64,000 nt of DNA from Mucilaginibacter mallensis (GTDB lineage Bacteria > Bacteroidota > Bacteroidia > Sphingobacteriales > Sphingobacteriaceae), in the NCBI RefSeq assembly GCF_900105165.1, contig NZ_LT629740.1, positions 4,960,001 through 5,024,000 on the forward strand, written 5' to 3'. How positions within the stretch are numbered: position 1 is the stretch's first letter; every line of letters starts with the position of its first letter. The notes under the pieces are model-generated. The model did not search any database and was not told the DNA's origin. It was given only the letters and a program-made list of their open reading frames with translations. Position numbers and translations under genes: made by a program. Shown piece by piece: positions 1 through 7,776 of the stretch.

Positions 1-1889
1 TCATTTTCCAGTGTTGGAATAAAGGTAATATAGTCAAATCCCTGCGAAGTATGCTCTTCCCTAACCCCGCCAAAAATATCCAGCTTAGGGAATGAAACTT
101 TAAACTCCGCATAGCCTGCCGATATATCTTCAAAAGCGGTATAATTATTTACATCGTAACCGGCTGTGCCCTTTGCATTGTAAACGGTCCATTGTGCATT
201 ATAAATGCTGGTGAATTGCTGCTTTTTACCGCTGGCATCGGTATCTGGCTTTAAATTATATTGATCCTCGGCATTATACCTGTCCTTATGGCGGTATAAA
301 CCACCAACCTTTATCTCTACCGGTATATCTTTAACCCTGGCCCTATACGTAAGGTTGGCCAGGCCGCTTTCGTCCTTATCATTATTGTGCTGCCATGTAT
401 GGCTTATGCCATCAAAATAATAGGGGGTGCTGGTAAAGTCAGCATTTATTTTATGGTCGATGGAGATATCAGCCTCATCAGGTACTTTTTTGGTTGATGT
501 AGAAAATACGCCGGCCCAATCAAACAAAAAATGTTTTGAAAGGATGTGTTTACCCTCCAGCTTAAGGTTCTCGAGGAACTCCTTTTGGGTTAGCGACCGG
601 TCGTCATTAACAACCGAGCCTGTCCCGGGACCAACCCTACCGCCATTACCACCCACTATTGAGGTATCAATACTCAGACGGGCCTGTGCCAGGTAGCTGT
701 ACAACAAAACATTGTTTACTAAGATCTGATTATGATCATCAATCTTATAATCAGCATGAAATGAAAGACCGTTGTTTAATTGCTGATTTGAATAGGTAAG
801 GTTTGAAACATCAGTTATGCCCGGCTTAAAGTCATTCTGCGGATTAGGCACTACCGGGTTAAATTGGGAATTAGAACCATAATATTGGTTTTGAAAATTA
901 TCAGATAACATGATACCCAATTTCCCATCCAGGAAACGTTTGCCATAGGTTAGTCCCACTACAGTTGATGGCAGCGCCGTTTTGGGTTCAAAATCAAGAT
1001 TTGAGCGACTAAAATCACCGGGCTGGGCTGTATAACTACTCCCATAACGCGCAGAGGGGCTCTGCTGCTGAATATCCTGTTTTGAGAAGGTATAGAACTT
1101 ACGGTCGAGAAAGATCTGGCTGTAACCAACCTGCGCGGTTGCTTTTAGCAGCATGGTATCAGGAGCATCCTTAAAGATCAGGTTCACCGTGCCACCAATA
1201 GCATCACCCTCCATTTCGGGCAGTAATGATTTGCTTACCTCTATCCGTTGCAGCATGTCTGATGGCACAATATCAAGCGATACATATCTTGATTTTTCAT
1301 CAGGGCTGGTAACCTTTACACCATTAATAAGTGTGTTGTTATAACGAGGTTCGAGTCCGCGGATAATGGCATAAGCTTCATCGCCGCCGGTGTTGCGCTG
1401 TATGGTTACACCTGATACCCGCGACAGCACATTGGCCGCGTTAATATCCGGCGATCGCTCCATAACTTTAGCGGTAACCACATTGGTAATGTTATCTGCA
1501 TTTTTTTCGGATGTGCGCCCGGCAGCTTCTGATTCCTTATCAAGCTTTCCGAAAACGGTTACTGTTTTAAGATCATTGGTTTTTGATTCCAGTTTAATAT
1601 CGAGCAGCATTACCTGGCCCGCGCCAATCTTGATCTTTTGCTCGAATTCTGAATAACCAATAAATTTAACCTTCACCTTATACTCGCCGGGAGTAATATT
1701 GGCTAAGGTATATTCACCCTTTTCGTTTGCCGAAACGGCATTCTTGTAATCATCAAAATGTATTACCGCGCCGGGTAAAACCTCACCCGTTTGCTTATCT
1801 GTAATGTGGCCTTTTAACGTAGCATTCTGAGCCCAGGCGGCGGTTGTAAACAGTACGAAAAATATAAAAAAGTAAAGCTTTCTGATCAT
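1..1889 (-). CDS. TonB-dependent receptor, partial (C-terminus beyond window)
   Basis: Outer-membrane active transporter of the TonB-dependent family. The frame is open from an ATG at 1889 to the window edge (629 codons seen), so the final barrel strands are missing. The N-terminus is a signal peptide (MIRKLYFFIFF...AWAQ), then a carboxypeptidase-regulatory-like beta-sandwich (about residues 22-105), then a plug domain containing NVLSRVSGVTIQRN and IRGLEPRYNNTLINGVK. The plug closely resembles that of the receptor at 14788, so the two are paralogues of a non-SusC class with no SusD partner. A short hairpin (1891-1898 with 1909-1916) sits just upstream of the start codon. The substrate cannot be read from sequence. 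The neighbouring two-component pair, also on the minus strand, may regulate it, but that is inference. Confidence 0.9.
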   Translation of the reverse strand, partial: MIRKLYFFIFFVLFTTAAWAQNATLKGHITDKQTGEVLPGAVIHFDDYKNAVSANEKGEYTLANITPGEYKVKVKFIGYSEFEQKIKIGAGQVMLLDIKLESKTNDLKTVTVFGKLDKESEAAGRTSEKNADNITNVVTAKVMERSPDINAANVLSRVSGVTIQRNTGGDEAYAIIRGLEPRYNNTLINGVKVTSPDEKSRYVSLDIVPSDMLQRIEVSKSLLPEMEGDAIGGTVNLIFKDAPDTMLLKATAQVGYSQIFLDRKFYTFSKQDIQQQSPSARYGSSYTAQPGDFSRSNLDFEPKTALPSTVVGLTYGKRFLDGKLGIMLSDNFQNQYYGSNSQFNPVVPNPQNDFKPGITDVSNLTYSNQQLNNGLSFHADYKIDDHNQILVNNVLLYSYLAQARLSIDTSIVGGNGGRVGPGTGSVVNDDRSLTQKEFLENLKLEGKHILSKHFLFDWAGVFSTSTKKVPDEADISIDHKINADFTSTPYYFDGISHTWQHNNDKDESGLANLTYRARVKDIPVEIKVGGLYRHKDRYNAEDQYNLKPDTDASGKKQQFTSIYNAQWTVYNAKGTAGYDVNNYTAFEDISAGYAEFKVSFPKLDIFGGVREEHTSQGFDYITFIPTLEN

Positions 1890-1890
1890 G

Positions 1891-1916
1891 TGTTTTGCTT
1901 ATATAAAGGCAAAACA
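1891..1916 (-). other. hairpin at the translation start of the TonB receptor
   Basis: TGTTTTGC (1891-1898) pairs with GCAAAACA (1909-1916) around a 10-nt A/T loop, immediately 5' of the ATG at 1889 on the minus strand. In mRNA this would lie against the ribosome landing site. It could affect initiation or form part of the promoter region. No function is shown. Confidence 0.35.
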
Positions 1917-2058
1917 CAGGGCCAATTCTGAATAAATATTGAATATCCGGGTCGGAATTTAACGCTTAATTATATGGTAACGGACACTTAACAATCAAGG
2001 AAGAACGGGCAGAAACAAGGGTTTTTATATAGCAATTAATTAACACTGACTTAATGAA

Positions 2059-3357
2059 TTAAGCCTGATTTGAGAAGCTTACTATAAAAGCATGATATGG
2101 CGAATGGAATCCATAATCCAACAAAAAATTGAAATTTTCGCATATCTGCCTGGATATGGTTAAACCTAATCCGCTGCCTTCTGAACCGGATGATTTATGA
2201 AACCTTATAAATATTTCTTCTTTGTTCAACGGCTCACCATCCCCAGTATTTTGTATAATAAAATTTTCAGCGGTCAAGTTGATAATGATTTCGCCGCCGG
2301 GATAATTATGCCTTATTGCATTAATAATAAGATTGCTCAATAAGATCTCCATCAAATACCGGCTTGCAAAAATTTCCTTTTTTTCCAGCTTATAGGTAAG
2401 TGTTAATCCTTTATCGCGATATATGTCATCAAACTGAATGATCATTCCTTCAATCAGCTCATGTAAGTTGATCTGTTGATATTCATCCATCAACTGGTTC
2501 TCAATTTTAACTAATAATAATAAGGATTGATTTAACCTGTTTAAACGTAAAACGCCGCCATACAATTCTGTTAATAATTTACCCTGCCATTCGCTAAAAT
2601 TTTCGGTTTGTATGAGCAGATCCAATTTTGAGTTGATGATAGCAATTGGGGTATTGAGTTCATGCGCGGCATTTTCGGTAAAGGTTTTCAGCGTTTGGTA
2701 ATCACGCTTTGCCCTACTGCTCATATTAGCTACTGAATTATTCAACCGCTTAAATTCATCAATAGAGGTATCAATTTTGGGGATTATATTTTTATCCGTG
2801 ATATTAAACAGATCCAGTTCTTGCATAAGATTATAGAAAGGCTTCCATAGCCGATTCAGGATGAACCGGTTGGTTGCAAATAATATAATCAGTAAGAGCA
2901 GGATAACACCTATTGTGATTGAGAAGATAATCTGGATCAAATCCTCTGTTTCTACTTTTGAATGGATGATAGCTACCTTATAATATTGATGTGCAACTAT
3001 AACCGAGGTTATAAGTCCCCTGGCAGGCTCATATCCTCCTATTGCATGAAATTCTTGCCTTTTGGGATTACTCTTTCCCCATATTTTAAAATAAGTTGTA
3101 TCAACGAACACCCGCTTTACCGGACCTATATTTATTTTGGTAAAGCTTACTTGCTGGTGTTCGGTTTCAAAAATTTCCGGCAGGCGATGATTAAGATTTA
3201 CATATTCATTAATCTCTGTTTCCTCATCCGTTAGATCTTTATCTTTTTGCCTGGTAAATGTCCAGCTAATGGCCTGGTAATAAGCGATGCCGGTTAAAAG
3301 CATGATGATGACGGTGGTCATCAGGGTTACACGATTATATCTTGCTAAAAGCTTCAT
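2059..3357 (-). CDS. sensor histidine kinase
   Basis: Membrane sensor kinase of 432 aa. Transmembrane segments lie at about residues 12-32 and 143-165, with a periplasmic sensor loop of roughly 110 residues between them. There follow a linker, a HisKA helix pair with the phospho-accepting His232 in the motif ENAAHELNTP, and a HATPase_c domain whose late glycine box reads GSGLGLTIS. It is translationally coupled to the response regulator: the regulator's TAA and this ATG share one base (TAATG at 3357). The whole protein is a close paralogue of the kinase at 24952, including the cytosolic WxPFY segment after TM2. The stimulus is unknown. Its neighbours are an outer-membrane receptor downstream and the sulfatase operon on the other side. 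Confidence 0.93.
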   Translation of the reverse strand: MKLLARYNRVTLMTTVIIMLLTGIAYYQAISWTFTRQKDKDLTDEETEINEYVNLNHRLPEIFETEHQQVSFTKINIGPVKRVFVDTTYFKIWGKSNPKRQEFHAIGGYEPARGLITSVIVAHQYYKVAIIHSKVETEDLIQIIFSITIGVILLLLIILFATNRFILNRLWKPFYNLMQELDLFNITDKNIIPKIDTSIDEFKRLNNSVANMSSRAKRDYQTLKTFTENAAHELNTPIAIINSKLDLLIQTENFSEWQGKLLTELYGGVLRLNRLNQSLLLLVKIENQLMDEYQQINLHELIEGMIIQFDDIYRDKGLTLTYKLEKKEIFASRYLMEILLSNLIINAIRHNYPGGEIIINLTAENFIIQNTGDGEPLNKEEIFIRFHKSSGSEGSGLGLTISRQICENFNFLLDYGFHSPYHAFIVSFSNQA

Positions 3358-4037
3358 TAACCTGTAAATTTATACCCCATTCCATAAGCTGCCCGTATGT
3401 AATCCTTACCGCCGGCTTCCATTAATTTTTTACGTATATTTTTAATGTGAGCGTAAATGAAGTTAAAATCATCAGTTATATCAACACCATCGCCCCACAG
3501 GTGTTCTGCAATAGCATTTTTTGAAACCACCTTACCCTTGTTTGCAATAAAATAAAGTAAAAGCGCATATTCCTTTGGGGTAAGCTTTACGTCCTGATTT
3601 TTTACTTTAACCTCTTTTCCAACTAAATCAATACTGATTTCATTAACTGTTAGCACGTTGCTGCCATTCCCGTTAAAGGTTTTACGGCGGGTTATTGCTG
3701 TTATTCTTGACCTTAATTCAGATAGATGAAAGGGTTTAACAAGATAGTCATCAGCGCCGAGGTCCAAACCCTCCAAGCGATCGTCAAGTGAGTTCCTGGC
3801 TGATATGATGAGTATGCCATCACTATGATTGTTTTCTTTTAAATTTTTAAGCAGGTTAATCCCATTACCGCCGGGCAGGGTAATATCTAATAAGATACAA
3901 TCGTAGCGGTAAAGATTGATCTTCTCTAATGCCGTTGAATAATCGCTGGCCGTTTCGCAAATATTGCCAGTCCCTTTAAAGTATTCTTCAATACTTTCCC
4001 GCAGGCTCTGCTCGTCTTCAATGATTAGGATCTTCAA
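3357..4037 (-). CDS. OmpR-family response regulator (TTG start)
   Basis: 226-aa DNA-binding response regulator. The receiver domain (about 1-118) carries the acidic pocket E7/D8, phospho-acceptor Asp51 in ILLDITLP and the conserved Lys in DDYLVKPF. The C-terminal winged helix (about 130-226) ends IRAAYGMGYKF, typical of the OmpR/PhoB class. The start is TTG at 4037. No upstream in-frame ATG gives a better N-terminus, and the paralogue at 24278 also begins with TTG followed by AAG ATA/ATC, which supports this choice. A consensus -7 element lies 13 bases upstream (4051-4058), so the 5' leader is very short. It acts with the coupled kinase at 2059-3357. Targets are not visible. Confidence 0.93.
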   Translation of the reverse strand: MKILIIEDEQSLRESIEEYFKGTGNICETASDYSTALEKINLYRYDCILLDITLPGGNGINLLKNLKENNHSDGILIISARNSLDDRLEGLDLGADDYLVKPFHLSELRSRITAITRRKTFNGNGSNVLTVNEISIDLVGKEVKVKNQDVKLTPKEYALLLYFIANKGKVVSKNAIAEHLWGDGVDITDDFNFIYAHIKNIRKKLMEAGGKDYIRAAYGMGYKFTG

Positions 4038-4050
4038 CGATTTTTTTTTG

Positions 4051-4058
4051 CAAAGCTA
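4051..4058 (-). promoter_or_regulatory. -7 promoter element for the two-component pair
   Basis: On the minus strand this reads TAGCTTTG, an exact match to the Bacteroidota -7 consensus TAnnTTTG. It is 13 bases from the TTG start at 4037, implying an almost leaderless mRNA. The paralogous operon at 24278 has the same arrangement (TAACTTTG). Confidence 0.6.
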
Positions 4059-4213
4059 AAATGTAATAATGAATATATTCTGAATATTACTCATATAATA
4101 TAGCATTCAGCTAAAGGCGCTTCGCAACAATCCCTCTGCTAAACAAAACCGGCTATCTGTTTAATGCCAGAGAGGCTTTGATTTTCATCGAATTAGTTAT
4201 AATTTCTATTAAA

Positions 4214-4230
4214 TCTACATATTTAGTAGA
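4214..4230. promoter_or_regulatory. inverted repeat upstream of the Cys-leader promoter
   Basis: TCTAC (4214-4218) and GTAGA (4226-4230) form an inverted repeat with a 7-bp A/T centre. It ends 16 bases before the -7 element at 4247, so it overlaps the expected -33 region. The position suits an operator for a repressor or activator of the sulfatase operon. The binding protein is unknown. Confidence 0.4.
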
Positions 4231-4246
4231 ATATAAAATAATTTTA

Positions 4247-4254
4247 TATATTTG
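4247..4254 (+). promoter_or_regulatory. -7 promoter element of the sulfatase operon leader
   Basis: TATATTTG matches the Bacteroidota -7 consensus TAnnTTTG exactly. Transcription would start near 4260, about a dozen bases before the ATG of the Cys-rich leader peptide, so the leader would be the first thing translated on the operon mRNA. Confidence 0.65.
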
Positions 4255-4272
4255 CGTCGTAAAACAAAAGCA

Positions 4273-4362
4273 ATGAAAGCATTTTTACATTCTGGTTCTA
4301 CTTTTTATGCCATCACCGGCGTATCCTCTTTACAGCTGAACTGCTGTATGTGTTGTTGTTGA
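4273..4362 (+). CDS. Cys-rich leader peptide (candidate cysteine-sensing attenuator)
   Basis: A 29-codon reading frame: ATG at 4273, TGA at 4360-4362. The peptide begins MKAFLHSGSTFY and ends LQLNCCMCCC. Five of the last six residues are cysteine, and the last three Cys codons abut the stop codon. It lies just after a consensus promoter and 270 bp upstream of SusC, the first gene of an operon with two sulfatases. Leader peptides rich in the regulated amino acid are the hallmark of ribosome-mediated attenuation; poly-Cys leaders controlling sulfur genes are described in mycobacteria. The Cys codons lie within the 5' arm of a hairpin (4348-4376), so ribosome stalling under Cys-tRNA shortage would melt it. 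Expression and function are inferred, but the composition and context are very unlikely to be chance. Confidence 0.75.
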   Translation: MKAFLHSGSTFYAITGVSSLQLNCCMCCC

Positions 4363-4376
4363 GCAAAGCAACACAT
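4348..4376 (+). promoter_or_regulatory. RNA hairpin overlapping the Cys codons of the leader
   Basis: ATGTGTTG (4348-4355) is perfectly complementary to CAACACAT (4369-4376). An inner TTG/CAA pairing (4356-4358 with 4364-4366) extends it. The 5' arm contains Cys codons 27-28 of the leader peptide and the loop contains the third Cys codon and the stop. Ribosome position would therefore decide whether it folds. Confidence 0.55.
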
Positions 4377-4410
4377 CGTCACTAATCTTTTATTGATTAA
4401 TACATTAAAC

Positions 4411-4438
4411 CGCATTAGGCGAACAGCAACGCCATGCG
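4411..4438 (+). promoter_or_regulatory. second leader hairpin
   Basis: CGCAT (4411-4415) plus GGCG (4418-4421) pair with CGCC (4430-4433) plus ATGCG (4434-4438), with a 2-nt bulge and an 8-nt loop. U-rich runs follow some 15-30 nt later (CTTTTTC, CCCCTTTTTAA). It may be an attenuator element, but it lacks the immediate U-tract of a classical intrinsic terminator. Confidence 0.4.
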
Positions 4439-4514
4439 CAATTGACCATACTTTTTCAACCCCTTTTTAATTTATCAGCATGAAACAATAGTATACTCCC
4501 CCATAAAAAAACAA

Positions 4515-4537
4515 ACCGGCAAGGAAGCCTTGCCGGT
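4515..4537. terminator. strong 10-bp hairpin in the SusC leader; terminator-like on the minus strand
   Basis: ACCGGCAAGG (4515-4524) pairs with CCTTGCCGGT (4528-4537) around a 3-nt loop. On the minus strand it is followed by a T-rich run (TTTGTTTTTTT), so it is an intrinsic terminator in that direction. On the plus strand no U-tract follows; there it may be a structural element of the attenuator between the Cys leader and SusC. Confidence 0.5.
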
Positions 4538-4632
4538 AAATTATATGATGGATCAGCCCTGACTGCGAATCACATACTGATCATCAAAGCTTTACTAACG
4601 AAACGAATCATTAACATAAAACATTTAAATAT

Positions 4633-7600
4633 ATGGAAATATATATCCATGCCAAACATGTGCTCACTAAGGCCTTAAGTCTCTTTATATTCTTAGTGAT
4701 CCCCTACACCGTTTTTGCACAAACAGAAATCCCGCTCATAAACTCCCGCTTAGAAGGTATAGTTACCGATAGTGCCACCCACCAGCCCATAACCGGTGTA
4801 GTGCTTCGTATTAAGGGTGTAACCCACTCGGTAGCTACCGGCTCCGATGGGCGCTTTGTATTTGTTACCGGCCAAAAATTACCCTATACGCTTGTAGTGA
4901 GCTTCATCGGCTATAAAACCAAGGAGGTTTATGCTACCGGTAGCCCGGTTGTTATTCAGTTATCTGATAAGGTATCACAATTGAATGATGTGGTTATTGT
5001 GGGCTACGGCACACAGAAAAAGAGCGACATAACAGGCGCTATATCAACCATACCAAAAGACAACCTTAAACAGGTTTCATCATCGGTTGATAACCTGCTG
5101 CGCGGTGCAGCGCCGGGCGTACAGGTAACCCAAAGCTCGGGTGCGCCGGGCGCCTCGGCAAGTGTGCGTATCCGTGGTGGTAACTCCATTACCGGTGGTA
5201 ACGAACCATTATATGTAATTGATGGTTTCCCTATTTATAACGATAACTCAACCATCAGCTCAAGCGCGGGTTCAGGAGCTGCGGTAAACGGCTTATCAAC
5301 CATAAACCCTGCCGATATTGAATCAATTGAAGTATTAAAAGATGCTTCTGCTACCGCGATATATGGTTCAAGAGGTGCTAACGGCGTTATTATAATAACC
5401 ACTAAAAAAGGAAAAAGAGGTACAAACGATGTTAGCTACCAGGGTTATTATGGCACACAAAAATTAAGCAAGGAGGTGCCACTTTTAGACGGCTCACAAT
5501 GGGCGCAATTAAGGAACGACATACAGACAAGCTCAGGCCAAACGCCGTCATTCACATCCGCACAGGTTGCCGCTTTCGGGCAAGGAACCAACTGGCAGGA
5601 CGCTGCTTTCAGAAATGCACCGGTTCAAAGTCATGAGTTAACCCTATCAGGTGGCGATGAAAAATCAAGATACAACATTGCCGGCAATTATTTCGACCAA
5701 CAGGGTATTTTGCTTAATACTGATTTTAAGCGGTACTCATTAAGGTATAATTACGATAGGGATATTTCAACCAAATTTCATGTTGGTATTAATGCAACCA
5801 CCAGCTATTCTATTTCAAATGGCGCGGCATCCAACATAGCATCCAACAGTCTTAACAGCCCTAATATTATCACCAATATATTAACAACCCCACCTATATT
5901 ACCTGTTAAGGATGCTAATGGTAATTATGTGCTTAACCCTTATTCAACCACGCCATCAAACCCTATTCAGGATTTGCTTTCAATAATAAATCAAACAAAG
6001 GTTACCCGCTCACTGGGCAATCTGTTTGGCGAATACACCCTTGCACCCGGCTTAAAAGCCAAGGTAAGTGTTGGTGCCGATCTCCTGAATTCAAAATCTA
6101 ACTTCTACGCACCATCATACACTGGCGATGGCTATTCAACTTTAGGTTACGCTACTGTAGGTTCATCTACATCAAACAGCTGGCTTAATGAAAATACCCT
6201 TACTTATACTAAAACTATTCACCAGGATCATGATCTGAATGTTTTAGTAGGCTACACCACCCAGTATTTTGATAATGAATCGGTAACAGCAGGTTCAAAA
6301 AACTTTGTAAGTAACTTAACAACTTATAACAGCCTGCAAAGCGGTTCGCAGATCTTAACCCCAACATCAAACGCGTATAGCTGGGCGCTTGATTCGTATT
6401 TGGCAAGGATCAATTATTCTTACCTGCATAAATATAACCTAACCGTATCAGCAAGGGCCGATGGTTCATCACGCTTTGGTTCAGGCAATAAATGGGGCTA
6501 TTTCCCATCAGCAGGTTTTTCATGGAATGCCGGCGAGGAGGATTTTATTAAAAGTATTCCTACCATCAGCAACTTAAAATTCAGGGTAAGCGCCGGCGAA
6601 ACCGGTAACACACAAATCGGCGAATACCAGTCGTTAGCCTTGTTCAGCCCTTTCAACTATACATTTAACAATACCCAACTGGTAGGCCTTGCTCAAACTC
6701 AGCTGGCTAACTCTAACCTAAAATGGGAAAAAACAGCGCAATATGACGGTGGCTTCGATTTAGGGTTATTAGATAACCGCATTAACCTGGTTTTTGATGC
6801 TTATTACAAAAAAACCACTAACCTGTTGTTGGCCGTTCCTGTTCCGCTGTCGTCAGGTTATTCGCAATCACTGCAGAACATTGGCGCTGTTGCAAATAAA
6901 GGCATTGAGCTGGGCATCAATACCGAAAATATAAACAGCAGCTCATTTGTATGGAAAACATCATTGGTGTACTCCCTTAACCGCAATAAGGTATTGAGCC
7001 TGGGTAACAGCGAAACTTCATTCTTCCCTACCATCCCTGGTACTACATTAGGCGTTTTACAGCCTGAGATCATAAAAGTTGGTTTGCCGTTGGGTACTTT
7101 CTGGGGATATAAAACTGCCGGAATATTCCAAAACGCAGCTCAGATAGCACAATATCCAACCTTAAACAGCAAAGCCAATACTAAACCGGGCGATGTTAGG
7201 TACCAGGATCTAAACGGTGATGGTGTAATTACCACTGCCGATAAAACAAATTTAGGCAGCGCGCAACCAAAATTTACAGGCGGCTTAACAAATACATTTA
7301 CCTATAAAGGGATCGACCTGGTGGTATTTTTACAGGGCTCATACGGGGGCGAAATCTACAATGCCTTACGCCAGCAAATGGAGATCACCAACCTATCGCA
7401 AAATGCATGGGGAGAAGTTGCTGACAGATGGACCCCCAGCAATCCAAGCAACACCATTCCACGGGCATCAAATAACCCTGTTGCCCAAATGTCAAACCAG
7501 TTTATTGAAAGCGCCTCTTACCTACGCTTGAAAAACCTGGTATTAGGTTACACATTCAATAATACTTTAGCCTCAAAAATTCATGCAAAACAATTAAGGC

Positions 7601-7758
7601 TTTATGTATCAGCGCAAAACCTGGTAACGTGGACCAAGTACACCGGCTACGACCCGGAGGTGAGCAGCTTTGAGCAAAACAATACTGCGCAAGGTATTGA
7701 CTATGGCGCCTACCCTAACTATAAAACGTATTTGCTTGGCTTAAGCGTAACCTTTTAA
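4633..7758 (+). CDS. SusC/RagA-family TonB-linked outer-membrane transporter
   Basis: 1041-aa outer-membrane transporter. The signal peptide ends near residue 29 (TVFAQ). A carboxypeptidase-regulatory-like domain (about 38-110) is followed by the diagnostic plug start VVIVGYGTQKKSDITGAIS and the SusC signature YVIDGFPI. The rest is a large beta-barrel ending in an aromatic residue (LGLSVTF). It pairs with the SusD lipoprotein 18 bp downstream to form a lidded importer. The operon continues into a DUF1254 protein and two sulfatases, so the likely cargo is a sulfated organic compound rather than a plain glycan; no glycoside hydrolase is present. Expression is probably controlled by the Cys-rich leader upstream. 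The substrate is inferred from context only. Confidence 0.95.
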   Translation: MEIYIHAKHVLTKALSLFIFLVIPYTVFAQTEIPLINSRLEGIVTDSATHQPITGVVLRIKGVTHSVATGSDGRFVFVTGQKLPYTLVVSFIGYKTKEVYATGSPVVIQLSDKVSQLNDVVIVGYGTQKKSDITGAISTIPKDNLKQVSSSVDNLLRGAAPGVQVTQSSGAPGASASVRIRGGNSITGGNEPLYVIDGFPIYNDNSTISSSAGSGAAVNGLSTINPADIESIEVLKDASATAIYGSRGANGVIIITTKKGKRGTNDVSYQGYYGTQKLSKEVPLLDGSQWAQLRNDIQTSSGQTPSFTSAQVAAFGQGTNWQDAAFRNAPVQSHELTLSGGDEKSRYNIAGNYFDQQGILLNTDFKRYSLRYNYDRDISTKFHVGINATTSYSISNGAASNIASNSLNSPNIITNILTTPPILPVKDANGNYVLNPYSTTPSNPIQDLLSIINQTKVTRSLGNLFGEYTLAPGLKAKVSVGADLLNSKSNFYAPSYTGDGYSTLGYATVGSSTSNSWLNENTLTYTKTIHQDHDLNVLVGYTTQYFDNESVTAGSKNFVSNLTTYNSLQSGSQILTPTSNAYSWALDSYLARINYSYLHKYNLTVSARADGSSRFGSGNKWGYFPSAGFSWNAGEEDFIKSIPTISNLKFRVSAGETGNTQIGEYQSLALFSPFNYTFNNTQLVGLAQTQLANSNLKWEKTAQYDGGFDLGLLDNRINLVFDAYYKKTTNLLLAVPVPLSSGYSQSLQNIGAVANKGIELGINTENINSSSFVWKTSLVYSLNRNKVLSLGNSETSFFPTIPGTTLGVLQPEIIKVGLPLGTFWGYKTAGIFQNAAQIAQYPTLNSKANTKPGDVRYQDLNGDGVITTADKTNLGSAQPKFTGGLTNTFTYKGIDLVVFLQGSYGGEIYNALRQQMEITNLSQNAWGEVADRWTPSNPSNTIPRASNNPVAQMSNQFIESASYLRLKNLVLGYTFNNTLASKIHAKQLRLYVSAQNLVTWTKYTGYDPEVSSFEQNNTAQGIDYGAYPNYKTYLLGLSVTF

Positions 7759-7776
7759 TTTTTATCCATTACAACA

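Noticed and set aside
427..1656. Short plus-strand frames at 427-696, 1153-1344 and 1390-1656
   Set aside because: All lie inside the minus-strand TonB receptor frame, which is open to the window edge and carries plug motifs.
4515..4537. Plus-strand intrinsic terminator in the SusC leader
   Set aside because: The stem is strong, but on the plus strand it is followed by AAATTATATG without a U-tract. It has terminator form only on the minus strand, so I list it as an element of uncertain direction.
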